Source: Allacma fusca | Taxonomy: Eukaryota; Arthropoda; Collembola; Symphypleona; Sminthuridae | Assembly: GCA_947179485.1 (NCBI GenBank) | Contig: OX359246.1 | Span: forward strand, 46,045,632-46,109,631 | Direction: 5' to 3' | DNA: 64,000 nucleotides | Part shown: one piece after another, positions 49,296 to 60,167 of the stretch | Numbering within the stretch: the first letter of the stretch is position 1 | How the letters are laid out: the number at the start of each line of letters is the position of its first letter | Notes under the pieces: model-generated | Seen by the model: the letters and a program-made list of their open reading frames with translations, nothing else | The model's database searches: none | What the model was told of the DNA's origin: nothing | Program-made: the position numbers and the translations under genes

Positions 49296-52200
49296 ATGGT
49301 AAAACTAGTCATGAAGACTCGAGACAAAATTGAACCGGTCGGAAAGAGTCCTTCGAAGAAACTGTCAAAATTAAAATTGGAGACAGTTACCACTGAAGTC
49401 AAAGACAATGAGGTTGAGGAGGAGGGTGTTAACGACGAGGAATTGTCAGGATCCGCTGGAGACGAAAGTGAGGGGGAAGAATTAGAAGTTGGATCTGACG
49501 AGGACGCAGAATTGGAAATTGATTCTGAGGAAGAAGATGATGAGGATGAAAATGAAGAGGAATCTGACGAAGAGGAAGATGAGGATGAAAGTGATGTAGA
49601 AGGTTCTGATGAAGAGGAAGAGGGAGATCAGCTGGATGAGGATGAAGAGGATGGCTTAGATTTGGATGCACTGGGAGACCTTAACTTTGAAGAATTTGCT
49701 GATATTTTGGAAAATAAAAAGGTTCCGGGAAATAAAGGGGATGGCGAGGAAGGAAGCAAAAAGAATGAAGGAGGAAGTGATCACCCGGATCCTAAAAATT
49801 ATGATGAGTATGTTGAGGATTCTTCGGATGAAGAGGTAACAATTTGGTTAAATCCTATGTTTTAATGTTCAATAATGTATAGTGTGGAAAGGAAAGGCTT
49901 ATAAATATGGTGGTTGTTTTGTAAATGTAGGATATTCGGAATACAATCGGAAATGTACCGCTGAATTGGTACGATGAGTACCAGCACGTTGGGTACGACC
50001 TTGATGGGAAGAAACTTATTAAACCGAAGCTTGGTGATAAAATCGATGACTTTTTGAAACGAATGGAAGATCCTAACTTCTGGTGAGTGTGTTTCGCTCA
50101 GGTTCTATTTGCATTTGTAAAGGAGTGGAGAGAAATTTAAATGTATGAAATATTGATTAACACGTTTTTATTAAATTTATAGGCGGACGGTTAAAGACAA
50201 GCAAACTGGACAAAATGTTATTCTAAGTGACAAAGATTTAGATTTAGTTCAAAGAATTCAGTCTGGGAAAATTCCAGATGCCGATTTCAATGATTACGCT
50301 GTAAGTTTTGAAAGTATAACTTGATTTTAAGTTTTAATTGCAGGAGGTTTATGTTTTAACTTGTGACATTTTTAAATATTGCAGCCTTGGATTGAATGGT
50401 TCTCGTCAGATGTAATGGAAACTCCTTTGAGAGCTATACCTGAATCTAAAACTTCATTTCTGCCATCAAAAATTGACAAGATGAAAATTTCAAGAATGGT
50501 CCATGCAATCAAAATGGGATGGATGAAGCCTAAGCCGAAGCCTCCAACTGAGCAACAGTTTCATATGTTGTGGGAGTCTGATGACAAGGCGGATGATATG
50601 AGAAGAATTCATGATCATATTCCCGCTCCCAAAATAAGATTACCTGGAAATGCGGAGTCATACAATCCTCCGGGGGAATATTTATTTGATGACAGAGAGG
50701 TACAGAGACACTGCATATAGATACTTGATCCACTATTTATTCTAAAATATAATCAGGAACTAAAAAATAATTGAATATTTATAGTTGGCAGATTGGAACA
50801 ATAAGGCTGACGAACCATGGAAAAGAAAATATAATTTCGTACCCAAAAAATATCCTTCCCTTCGGAAAGTACCGGCTTATGACAAGTTTATTAAAGAAAG
50901 ATTCGAAAGGTGTCTCGACCTTTATTTATGTCCTCGAACTAAGAAGATGAGGGTAATTGTTTAAGAAAACAATGCAAATTATAAATTTGAGATTATGTTT
51001 TGGAATTTCCATTTCTAATGTTACCTATATTGAACTTTAGTTGACAATCAAAGCTGAAGACTTGGTTCCCCAACTGCCTAATCCTAAAGATCTGCAGCCT
51101 TTCCCAACAGTGTTATCAATGACATACAAAGGCCACAGTGATATGGTGCGATCTATTTCATTGGAACCTCATGGTCAGTTCTTTGCTTCTGGTTCGGATG
51201 ATGGAACCGTGAAGAGTAAGTTGATTGTTGTAGAAACGGAATGAGTTATATTTTTTATTAAAGCCAGACTTGTTCAGGAAAATATTTTTTCTTGTAGTTT
51301 GGGAAGTGGCAACGGGCCGCTGTATGAAAACATTCGTTTTTGAGGGAGTTGTCCGTTCAGTAGAATGGTGTCCAAGTAAAGCTCTCACCCTGGTTGCTGT
51401 TGCTGTAGAGAATGACGTAATTATTATAAATCCGGGAGTTGGCGATAAGCTTATTGTCGAAAAGACAGACGCCTTGTTACTTGAAACACCGGATATGGGA
51501 GATTATTCACCTCCTGAGAAAGTGGCTGCTGTTGTACAATGGGAACCTGTAGACGAAGAAAAACGGAATAAGAATATTCGTTTAATTATACGACACTTTA
51601 AACCTATCAAACAGGTATAGTGAAACACCGTTCCAGGTTTAACATTTTGTTTTTAAGCATCGAAATGATTTGAAATGTGTGTTTTATTTTTACTATTTTT
51701 AGGTTACATGGCATGCTAAAGGCGATTATTTCGCCACAGTTATGCCTGATGGGCAAAATCGCTCCGTTGTAATACATCAGTTATCATCTAGGAAATCACA
51801 ATTACCTCTTAGCAAATCTAAAGGACTTATTCAGTGTGTACTTTTCCATCCTATTAGACCGTTCTTCTTCGTTGCTGTGAGTCTTTTAATGTTTTAATCC
51901 TTAAAATTGCCTTTCATATCTTGCTACTATATAGTGTACCCATAATGTTACAAAAATTAATCCTGAACTTGTTCATGTCATTGTACAGACGCAAAGGCAT
52001 GTAAGAATTTACGACCTGGTTAAACAAGAGATAGTTAAAAAGCTTATGACAGGCTCGAAATGGATTTCGAGCATGGCAATCCATCCAGGTAAAGTTTCCA
52101 CGTACCTACCAATATGATCGAATGGTGAGATCGTTATAGTGAACATATTTTTTATCGAATTCCAGGAGGCGACAATGTCATAGTTAGTGGGTATGACAAA

Positions 52201-52612
52201 AAAGTATCCTGGTTTGATTTGGATCTATCCACTAAACCTTACCAGACACTTCGACATCATGGAAATGCAGTCAGAAGCGTAACTTTTCACAAGAAATACC
52301 CGCTTTTTGCTTCTGGTTCCGATGATTGCAGTGTTATTGTTTGTCATGGAATGGTCTATAAGTAAGTTTACGATTAGTACCCTTTATTTTTCTATTTGGA
52401 AGCACTATTCTACTACTACTTATGATTCTGTATCATAATAATTTTATTATTTTTTCAGTGATTTACTTCAAAATCCTTTGATTGTACCGGTAAAGAAACT
52501 TCGTGGTCACTCAAGGGGCAATGATTTCGGTATTTTGCAAGTTATTTTCCATAATCTGCAACCCTGGGTTTTTTCAGCGGGAGCTGATCAAACGATAAAG
52601 TTATTCACTTAA
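49296..52612 (+). CDS. BOP1: Ribosome biogenesis protein BOP1 (PeBoW complex)
   Basis: Eleven exons: 49296-49835, 49931-50082, 50183-50300, 50385-50699, 50785-50952, 51041-51215, 51298-51614, 51703-51876, 51989-52088, 52166-52361, 52459-52612. They total 2409 nt, or 802 residues, within the family range. The first 180 residues are extremely acidic (Asp/Glu runs), then comes the BOP1 N-terminal domain: [40 protein letters not shown], the [19 protein letters not shown] segment, and [29 protein letters not shown]. The C-terminal half is a WD40 propeller from about residue 450 ([51 protein letters not shown], ending in [10 protein letters not shown]). With PES1 and WDR12 it drives ITS2 processing and 60S assembly in the nucleolus. 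The first Met of the frame was chosen; a second at 49311 is possible. Confidence 0.97.
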
Positions 52613-53326
52613 TTTCATCTATACAGCCAAAAATTTTTCCGGTTCATGACTTTTTGTATACATCCTTCACTAATTAAATTGTCATGATTTCTTGCTACTG
52701 AATGTCATTTCATTTATATGGAAGTTGCTAGCAGCACTGAATGGTACTCGATTTTGAGGAAGCGCGAGGTTGCTAACTCCTATTTTTCTATATATTGATT
52801 TCAGTGATAAACCATATTTGCATTTTATCCCAACAGAGCACTCGTTCATTGTTTTCGCAATGAATGTTTTTATTACCAAGTTATTTTCTGCAGTAATCTA
52901 TGTAAGTTCTCATAATTATCTGGCATATATTTCAGCTTTCAGCGTTTATCGGAAAAAACATATGTTGATTCCCTGCTAATGTACGTATTCGGACATACGA
53001 CAGGAAATGATTCCTCGTAATTCAAACAAGTAACTTATTTTTAGTTTTTCCATTCCATTAACTTCATTCCTGTTATACACATAGGTACAATGCAATCACA
53101 TAAAACTAGAATTTATATTGCGGAGAGCGATCGACGATAATTATTTTTATTGTTTCACTCAGTAAAGGGGGAACATTTCGTAACTACATATACTCAATTA
53201 TAAACTACAGTAATAAATACTTAATAATCAACTAGCTTAAACCATAAAAGTGCTTTACTGATAGCACTGTATCATTTCCAGTGACTGCAACTTTGGTTTG
53301 CACATGCCACTTTCAAAAGCTGGATC
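52613..53326. other. BOP1 3' flank up to the mobile-element nest
   Basis: AT-rich, without gene or repeat of note. It ends at the 8-bp target duplication AATGGTAT (53327-53334) of the adjacent hAT-like element. Confidence 0.45.
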
Positions 53327-53345
53327 AATGGTATCAGTGCTCGGC

Positions 53346-53590
53346 ACGGGTATGGGTAATACTCGGGTAAACGGGTATGGGTACGGGTATGGGTACTACC
53401 CGGGTACGGATTTTGTGTACCCGAACAATTCCGGGTACTACCCGGGTACACTCTGGTCGGCTCAAAATTTCGGGTACGGATACAGGTATGGGTACGGGTA
53501 CAAGGATTTCAAAATAGGTATATACCCACCGGGTACGGGTATAATGGTGTCATTTACCCGTACCCGCGACCATTGTACCCGAGTATTTGG
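53346..53590. repeat. Left subterminal GGGTAC array
   Basis: Degenerate tandem copies of GGGTAC, GGGTATGG and the complement TACCCG. It directly follows the left terminal inverted repeat. It gives long chance frames encoding Tyr-Gly or Tyr-Pro runs that should not be read as genes. Confidence 0.85.
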
Positions 53591-54076
53591 ATATGTTGAG
53601 ATTTGAGACATTTTGATGAATTTTATGAAAATAATGGAACTTCCGTTGGAAAATTCTGTCGGTATTTTTAGTAATTCTGAATACATATAGCTTATTGCTA
53701 ATACCCTTTTAACCTTACAGCATGCAGTAACTGTATTTCAAACTGTGTTGCTAAAATATATATTTATATCTATAATATATATTTTTAGGGAAACAGATTT
53801 TAGGAAGAATAATTAATAAACAGACGAGGAATAATATCAAAATAGAAGTGGAGAATAGGATTCAACGAAATTTTATACAAAACGTCTTCATAATGTAGTA
53901 ATTTGTTACTAATTGCATAAATAGTCTTATTGACACGTATGCACATGATACTTCATTAGCCACAATGAATACAATTTAAAAATTAGAGTTCCGATGAGTT
54001 GGATGGCAAGATATTTTTTGTAATATTTAGTTTATTAGGAAAAGGCGGATATTTGTAACAAGATATTAATGAGTTA

Positions 54077-54551
54077 TGAAACGAATTGTTTTATGACTCT
54101 ATATTAATTAAGCTGGGGAATCTCCTTTCTATGATAATTATCTTTAACGGTTGAACTTAGATTAAAGATGGGGCTGTGAGCACTTCACTTGGCCTGTGAG
54201 AGATTGACTCCGAAGAGTCCTACGAAGGGAGTTAACTTCTTTCCCAATTAATAATAACTTCAATTAGCTCTTTCCTTAATATTCACTTTATATTAATGAC
54301 GATTTTATTCGGATATTTTTAATCAACTCTCTTTACAACAATGTCTTCCCTAACTCACACCACCTTCCACGATGCTTACGCTCACGCTCCGGGCTCTGAC
54401 TCTGACTCTCACTCGCACACCGACTGACTGTCGTTCGCTCTCGCTCCCTCCAGCAGTCCTCACAATCCTAACGGACAATTCTTTCTTATCAGCATCTTAC
54501 TCTTTCTATTGTTACATTCTTTCTTATACATACTTCCTTCTTTACTTTACA
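54077..54551 (-). repeat. 3' long terminal repeat (left copy, 475 bp)
   Basis: A direct repeat of 62471-62937 with TG...CA ends. It carries 8 extra bases in a TCGCTC-rich stretch near 54431-54440 compared with the other copy. No other difference was seen by eye. Confidence 0.95.
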
Positions 54552-54830
54552 TTCGCCCCAAAGTTGATTAAATTTTGTCCGCAAAATTTCCAATTAAGTT
54601 AAAAAAAATTAGTATATATATATAATGAACACTTCTTTCTGATTAAAAAAAATTACAGGTTGCTCCGTAGAGGCTTTATCGTATTATTTAACATAAAAGA
54701 CATATTTCTATTTAAAACTGACTTTGTATAAAAACATTCTCACAAATTAATCACTCCAAGCACTTTAACACAAGTGTTGCTTCTACAATTACATATTTCA
54801 CTAACTCTACTGAACCAAATTATTTCACTT

Positions 54831-57800
54831 TTATGAATTCCTTTCCAATTCCGGAAATTCACTCATGGATTCCAACGACGGAACTCCAGTATTTTTCATA
54901 GGCTGATTCTCAAAAATCCATTGTCTTCTTTCCAGTCTTTCGCTTCTTCTCAAATTTCCCCTGCCGCTGGTGGTATTTCGGACTCTGCGAGTAGAATTAA
55001 TATTTCTTGTTTCACTCGGGCCAGACACGGTAGGGCATTCTGAATCAACAACATCCATTGGACTTTCCTGGATTTCATCACTGTTCTCTCTACTATGATC
55101 AACAATTATAGTAGACACACCTGAAAGGTTTAAATTGTCTCCACTTTCATTAATTATTTCCATCTGACTGTTTTCTGTATCTTGAACATTTTCATTATAT
55201 TCCATCGATGGGGTTCTTTCTACAGGTCTATCTGTTCGATGCGGCATTCCCATCATTTCATCTCGCCACTGCTCTAGCACTCTGTCATGTGCTTCAATGT
55301 CACGATTTCTCTGGGCATAAATATCTACAACATTTTCGAAACCACTAGTTTCATTTACATCAACATTTTGATTTTCTTGTTCATCATTTTCCAAATGTAC
55401 ATTATTACATTCTTTTCTAAATCTTTCCAAAATGACATTGCCCTTATGATTATTATATCTTCTATGATTATCATTTAAATTAGTATTAAAATCATTAAAA
55501 TTATTCTGCCAATTATGATTAATTACACTTGTATCACTGGCATTGTCTCTAAAATTATTACATTCCCTCTGCAAACGTCTTTCGTTTAAAAATTGTCTTA
55601 AATCAGTAACTTCTACAGGCGAATTTCTCACAGGATTATTAAAATTTGTTCCTGCCGAAAGTACTTCCAAAATTTTATGGAAATTATACCCTGGATTCTC
55701 CGGAATTCTTCCGCTTCTTTCATCCACTGCTTCAGTCTGTGTGGGTTGAATATTACGGCGTTTATTCTTTCTGAACCGTGGAGGGGTTTCATTCTTCCTT
55801 TTATTTCTTCTCATATCTACTCCGTGGGCGCTAGCTTCCCTTGGTGCAAATCTTGATCGAAATCTTGTATTATAGTTGTGTGTTGGAATGGCCACTGGTT
55901 GTACAGGAATAATTATCGGCTGCTGCTGAATAATTTGTGGTTGTTGTTGTACCTGTGGCGGCCTTTGATTTATTTCTGGATTGATAGAAATTCTTTCTTG
56001 GGTAGTGGATAAACTCGAACTTCCAATTTCAGACCTCGATGAAATATTCATAGACGAATCAGGTTCAGGTTGATCATTCCTTCTCCTGATGGTTCTTCTT
56101 TCTTGAATTCTATCTTGAAGTTTTGGTTGGGAATTAGGTAATACACACACCTTTTCACACTGCTTATTAACGTCCAAATATCCATAATCACGACACCACG
56201 GATCGGCTGGATGCCAACGTTTAACATTATGGATGTGTGCTCTCTTGACCTTCTCTCTAGCTCTGGGATTTGTGTCCTCCAACTTGAGCTCCATTTGTCC
56301 AACTAATTCGATGATTTTCATTGGATTACTCCAACGTGGCTGTAGACCGTGCTGATTGGTTTTGATGACTATGTACTCCCCAACCTGGTATGAATGGCCA
56401 ATTCTTCCCTGGTTAGCAATTACATTTCTTTCTTGCTGTTGTTTAACCATGTTATTCACAGCTTTGTCCACTGCCTTCTGGTGATTTATTTCCTGTTCCT
56501 CCGGATCTTCTGGAGTATCTCTCTGGATAACTGGAGTTTTGAGATCTGCTCTCAAAACTGCTTCTCTATTCATGAACAAATAGAATGGTGATGTCATTAA
56601 TGATTGATGGTACTGCACATTATGACTGAATGCAACCTGATTACACAATAAATCCCAATCGGATCTTCTTTCTTCCAAATATTTTCGAATAGTGTTTTTC
56701 AAATCCCTATTGACTCTTTCTACTACACCATTAGACTGAGGTGAATAAGGCGGCACTACTATGTGCTTGATGTTGTTGATCCGCAAGAATTGTTCAAAAA
56801 TTGCTCCCGTGAAGTGAGTTCCTCCATCTGAGACGACTTCTGGAGCCATACCGGCAAAGTAAAACAACTGCCATAGGATTCTAACCGAATCTACAGCTCT
56901 TGCGTTAGAAGTTGGAACGATGAACAGATATCTTGAGGTATAGTCTATCACTACGAGTGCATATTGATTGCCTCGTGATGTTCTTTCTAATGGTCCTACA
57001 TAGTCAATCGCAATCCGCTGCCAAACCCTCGATGGTGGCGGGTAAGTGACTCGGACTCCTTCTGCTTTCTGGTTCCTGGGATTTTCTCTCTGACATTCTT
57101 CGCACTGTTGAACATACTTAAAAATATCTTTTACCATCTTCTCCCAAAAGTATCTTCTTCGGGTTAGTATGTACGTCCTAAGGAATCCTCCGTGACCGGC
57201 TGTTGGGTCGTCGTGTGTCAATCTGAGGACGTCTGCACGAAGTTTCATTGGAACTACTAATTTCCATGGACTTCCACTAATCTTCTTACTTATACGGTAC
57301 AATACGCCATGAATGAGAGCATAATTCTTTCCGATGATTTGTTCTTTCGTCTCTTGCGCTGCCTTACTATTCAGCAATGAATTAATAATTTTCTTCAATT
57401 TCGGATCTTCCCTCTGCTTTTCGGCAAAAATATCCGCATTTCCTCCAGCTGTAGACTGAATTAGCTGCTCCTCCAATTCAAATTCTTTCTTTGACGTTCT
57501 AATTAATGGGATATTTAACCTTCTGACTGGGTAACGGCTTAAGCAGTCCACGTGCTGCATTCTAGTTCCCTTTCTGTGTAAAATTTCCAAATCGTGGTTA
57601 GCTAATTCCAAAGCCCATCTAGCTAATTTACCGTGAGGGTCCTTCGTGTTCTTGATGTACTTCAAAGAATCATGATCCGTTCGGACAACAAACTTTCTTC
57701 CAAAAATATATTGCCTAAATTTTCTCAAACAATGTAAAATAGCAAGTGCTTCTTTTTGGGTAGTGTCAAGTTCTTTTTCTTTCTGTGACAGCATCCGGGA

Positions 57801-58292
57801 TGTATATTCAACAACAAAGTAATTCTTCCCGTCAGTTGATTGCATAATCATGCCTCCCATACCAATGTTACTGCAATCACAATCAATCAAAATATTAGCC
57901 AAAGGATTATAATATTGCAAAACCGGACTTGTTGTTAAAGCTTCCTTCAAATCGTGAAATGCCTTCTCCTGCTCTTCATTCCATTCAAACTTTCCCTTAA
58001 ACTCTTTCCGTTTCATACGATTCAATGGTTCTACAATATCGGCATAATTCTTTATATATTTTCTGAAAAAGTCTGTCATTCCGACAAATGATCGAATGTC
58101 TTTCAACTTCTGGGGTCTGGGAAATTTAGTGATGGCTTGAATTTTCTTAGGATCAATCTTTCTTCCTTCTTTCCCAATGACATCTCCAAGATATACAAGC
58201 TCATTGAAAGCGAATTTACACTTTTTTATATTAAATTTTAAATTGTACTTTTCACATCTCTTCATGACAATAAGAAATCTTCTAATGAGTTC
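54831..58292 (-). CDS. pol: Retrotransposon pol, downstream part: RT thumb, RNase H, integrase and long tail
   Basis: 1153 codons in the same frame as the upstream pol part, separated from it only by one stop codon at 58295-58293. It begins with the end of reverse transcriptase (NLKFNIKKCKFAF), then an RNase H domain (ILIDCDCS, Lys-Glu-rich ELDTTQKEALAI, VRTDHDSLKYI; about residues 130-255). The integrase follows with an H2C2 zinc domain (HDDPTAGHGG..CEEC) and a DDE core (AIDYVGPL, VSDGGTHF, PYSPQSNGVVERVNRDL). After the integrase, about 460 residues rich in Asn, Gln, Arg and Ser have no recognised fold and no signal peptide or membrane segment, so they are not an envelope protein. The first Met after the stop is at 58265. 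Translation past the stop would require readthrough; otherwise this copy is defective. Confidence 0.93.
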   Translation of the reverse strand, partial: ELIRRFLIVMKRCEKYNLKFNIKKCKFAFNELVYLGDVIGKEGRKIDPKKIQAITKFPRPQKLKDIRSFVGMTDFFRKYIKNYADIVEPLNRMKRKEFKGKFEWNEEQEKAFHDLKEALTTSPVLQYYNPLANILIDCDCSNIGMGGMIMQSTDGKNYFVVEYTSRMLSQKEKELDTTQKEALAILHCLRKFRQYIFGRKFVVRTDHDSLKYIKNTKDPHGKLARWALELANHDLEILHRKGTRMQHVDCLSRYPVRRLNIPLIRTSKKEFELEEQLIQSTAGGNADIFAEKQREDPKLKKIINSLLNSKAAQETKEQIIGKNYALIHGVLYRISKKISGSPWKLVVPMKLRADVLRLTHDDPTAGHGGFLRTYILTRRRYFWEKMVKDIFKYVQQCEECQRENPRNQKAEGVRVTYPPPSRVWQRIAIDYVGPLERTSRGNQYALVVIDYTSRYLFIVPTSNARAVDSVRILWQLFYFAGMAPEVVSDGGTHFTGAIFEQFLRINNIKHIVVPPYSPQSNGVVERVNRDLKNTIRKYLEERRSDWDLLCNQVAFSHNVQYHQSLMTSPFYLFMNREAVLRADLKTPVIQRDTPEDPEEQEINHQKAVDKAVNNMVKQQQERNVIANQGRIGHSYQVGEYIVIKTNQHGLQPRWSNPMKIIELVGQMELKLEDTNPRAREKVKRAHIHNVKRWHPADPWCRDYGYLDVNKQCEKVCVLPNSQPKLQDRIQERRTIRRRNDQPEPDSSMNISSRSEIGSSSLSTTQERISINPEINQRPPQVQQQPQIIQQQPIIIPVQPVAIPTHNYNTRFRSRFAPREASAHGVDMRRNKRKNETPPRFRKNKRRNIQPTQTEAVDERSGRIPENPGYNFHKILEVLSAGTNFNNPVRNSPVEVTDLRQFLNERRLQRECNNFRDNASDTSVINHNWQNNFNDFNTNLNDNHRRYNNHKGNVILERFRKECNNVHLENDEQENQNVDVNETSGFENVVDIYAQRNRDIEAHDRVLEQWRDEMMGMPHRTDRPVERTPSMEYNENVQDTENSQMEIINESGDNLNLSGVSTIIVDHSRENSDEIQESPMDVVDSECPTVSGPSETRNINSTRRVRNTTSGRGNLRRSERLERRQWIFENQPMKNTGVPSLESMSEFPELERNS

Positions 58293-60161
58293 TTAAAAAG
58301 TGCCAGCAAAAATTAGTATATCATCAACATATACTAAAACTAGCTTATATTTTAAATTCCCCAAGATGTCATCCATCATAGCTTGAAATTCCGCTGGGCT
58401 GTTGATGTACCCGTATGGAAGTCGGGTATATTGAAATTTTCCACCTGTTGGGATTGTAAAACTAGTCTTCTTTTTGGAATCTTCGTCTAATTCTCTCTGA
58501 AGGAACCCCTGCATGCAATCAAGGGTTATGAACCAACATGCCCCATGAAGGTTCATTGCCAAATCATTAATTTTCGGCAAGAAATAGGTATTTTGAACTA
58601 CTTGCTTATTTAATTCGCGAAGATCCAGGCAAAAACGGTAAGTTCCATTTGCTTTCTTGACCAGTAGCACCGGTGAATTATAAGGTGATGTACTGGGTTC
58701 GATAATTCCAAGCGCTTGCATCTTATCTGCTTGTCGTTTTAATTCCTCTCTTTCCATATGGGATGCTGGCCATTGTGGTCGGTAAACTGGCGGTGCATTC
58801 CCAGTATTAATGTTCACAGGTCGATAATTTAATTTCTTTAATTCATCTTCTGTGACTGCGTAAAGATGTCGGTATGAATTTACAGCTTCCAACAGGATGT
58901 CCTTTTCCTTCTGAGTTAAATTATTTTCTGTGATTAGTTCCTCATATTTAAATGGCTTTCTTTCTACATGAATCTTTGGTAATCGATTTTCCAATTCATC
59001 TGCTTCGGCTTCAATGGCCTCTGATTTTATCTTTTCATATGTACCTAAATATCTGACTTTGGGTAAATGTAATGTTCTTTTTGTTGGATTGAAAATCCAG
59101 GTGCAAGCTTTCCCTTCTTTCACATTAACGAGGGGCTTTCCCATTAGTAAACCTGGCGGCACCTTCGTTTTGTCAAAACTAATATATGTATTATTTTGGT
59201 CTTGAATATTAGCGCAGGTGAAATCAATTAATTCAAAAGACCGTGGCATTATTTCATATGGGATTTGAGTTGAAACATAATCAGCTGTCCTTATAATTGG
59301 TTTTTGAGTCTTCTTTCTGATGCTAAAATTAGTGATGCTTTCAGCTACTTCCAGATCAATGTTGCTATCTGAACTATTATTAAAAATCTCCTTATCCTCA
59401 ATTACTATTGGTCTTACAAAACTCTGCACCTGAGGCTTCCTTATTTTTCCTCCATCATTTTCAGGTGTTAATACTATTAGTCTCTTTTTCATATACAGTT
59501 CCATTTCATGTTTATAACAGAAATTAATTCCACAAATCATAATAGTGTTCATATTGGGAATAATAGCAAAGTCAAAAAATTGTTTTCTTTCACTGATGTA
59601 ATAAAATAACCTCGCAGTCTTTCTGTAATATGCACTATGACCTTTTACAAACTGTCCATATGGTCGTGCACTGTGCTCTCTAATTTGAATTGATTCTGGA
59701 CTTTTCTGTTGAATGTGAAAAGCACAAGCTGGAGAAATACAAGAGATTTGAGCTCCTGTATCAATTAACGCTTCTACCTTCACTCTTCCTATAAGTTCCA
59801 AATTAATTAAAATGTCATTCGAATTAATTGCACGAGTTCGTAAATTAGAATGTTCTTTCTTAAGTTTAGATTCTGTCTCACTAAAGTTATCAGGCAAAAA
59901 TCTTAATGCTTCCTCATATTCATCTTCTTCACTGTCATAATCACTTTCGACTTCTTGCTGATCCGGACTGACTCCTTCTTTCTTCCAATCATCTTCCACA
60001 TCTTGTAGATCATCCAAACTGCAAATTACTACGGGCTGTACTTTACAATCTGAGCCTGTACCTTCTTTAATTATTTTTGGAGTTGGCTGCTGACAGAATA
60101 AATTAAATTGGTTCTGTTGAGGCTGATTAGTCTTCCTTTCCCGTAAAGAAAGACTATTTAG
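58293..60161 (-). CDS. pol: Retrotransposon pol, upstream part: protease and most of reverse transcriptase
   Basis: This is the -1 frame relative to gag, open from the slippery site at 60161 to a TAA at 58295-58293 (623 codons with the stop). An acidic leader precedes the retroviral-type aspartic protease with ALIDTGAQIS, the D-T-G active site. A linker leads to reverse transcriptase: YNSPVLLVKKANGTYRFCLDLRELN (abridged), WFITLDCMQGF, PTGGKFQYTRLPYGYINSPAEFQ and the catalytic YVDD. The stop follows YVDDILIFAGTF within the conserved palm-thumb region, so it removes the thumb, RNase H and integrase unless read through. The first aspartate motif reads LDCMQGF where LDLKSGYH-like sequence is common. 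No ATG is needed, as synthesis is expected by frameshifting from gag. Confidence 0.92.
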   Translation of the reverse strand, partial: LNSLSLRERKTNQPQQNQFNLFCQQPTPKIIKEGTGSDCKVQPVVICSLDDLQDVEDDWKKEGVSPDQQEVESDYDSEEDEYEEALRFLPDNFSETESKLKKEHSNLRTRAINSNDILINLELIGRVKVEALIDTGAQISCISPACAFHIQQKSPESIQIREHSARPYGQFVKGHSAYYRKTARLFYYISERKQFFDFAIIPNMNTIMICGINFCYKHEMELYMKKRLIVLTPENDGGKIRKPQVQSFVRPIVIEDKEIFNNSSDSNIDLEVAESITNFSIRKKTQKPIIRTADYVSTQIPYEIMPRSFELIDFTCANIQDQNNTYISFDKTKVPPGLLMGKPLVNVKEGKACTWIFNPTKRTLHLPKVRYLGTYEKIKSEAIEAEADELENRLPKIHVERKPFKYEELITENNLTQKEKDILLEAVNSYRHLYAVTEDELKKLNYRPVNINTGNAPPVYRPQWPASHMEREELKRQADKMQALGIIEPSTSPYNSPVLLVKKANGTYRFCLDLRELNKQVVQNTYFLPKINDLAMNLHGACWFITLDCMQGFLQRELDEDSKKKTSFTIPTGGKFQYTRLPYGYINSPAEFQAMMDDILGNLKYKLVLVYVDDILIFAGTF

Positions 60162-60167
60162 TTTCCC
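60129..60167 (-). promoter_or_regulatory. gag-pol -1 ribosomal frameshift signal
   Basis: The heptamer GGGAAAC (60167-60161) is read G-GGA-AAC in the gag frame and is followed at once by the gag stop TAA. Slipping back one base enters the open pol frame exactly there. Five bases downstream, AGTCTTTC (60155-60148) can pair with GGAAGACT (60136-60129) in an 8-bp stem with one G-U pair and an 11-nt loop. Slippery site, spacer and hairpin are the classic layout for programmed -1 frameshifting. Confidence 0.85.

Noticed and set aside
49429..49671. His/Leu/Pro-rich minus-strand frame
   Set aside because: Antisense shadow of the acidic Asp/Glu run of BOP1.
53298..53606. Open frame with Gly-Tyr repeats
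   Set aside because: It is a translation of the GGGTAC subterminal array of a transposon; the repeat explains the composition and there is no gene context.
54831..56230. Possible envelope gene of the retrotransposon
   Set aside because: The region continues the pol frame and lacks a signal peptide, cleavage site or membrane segment.
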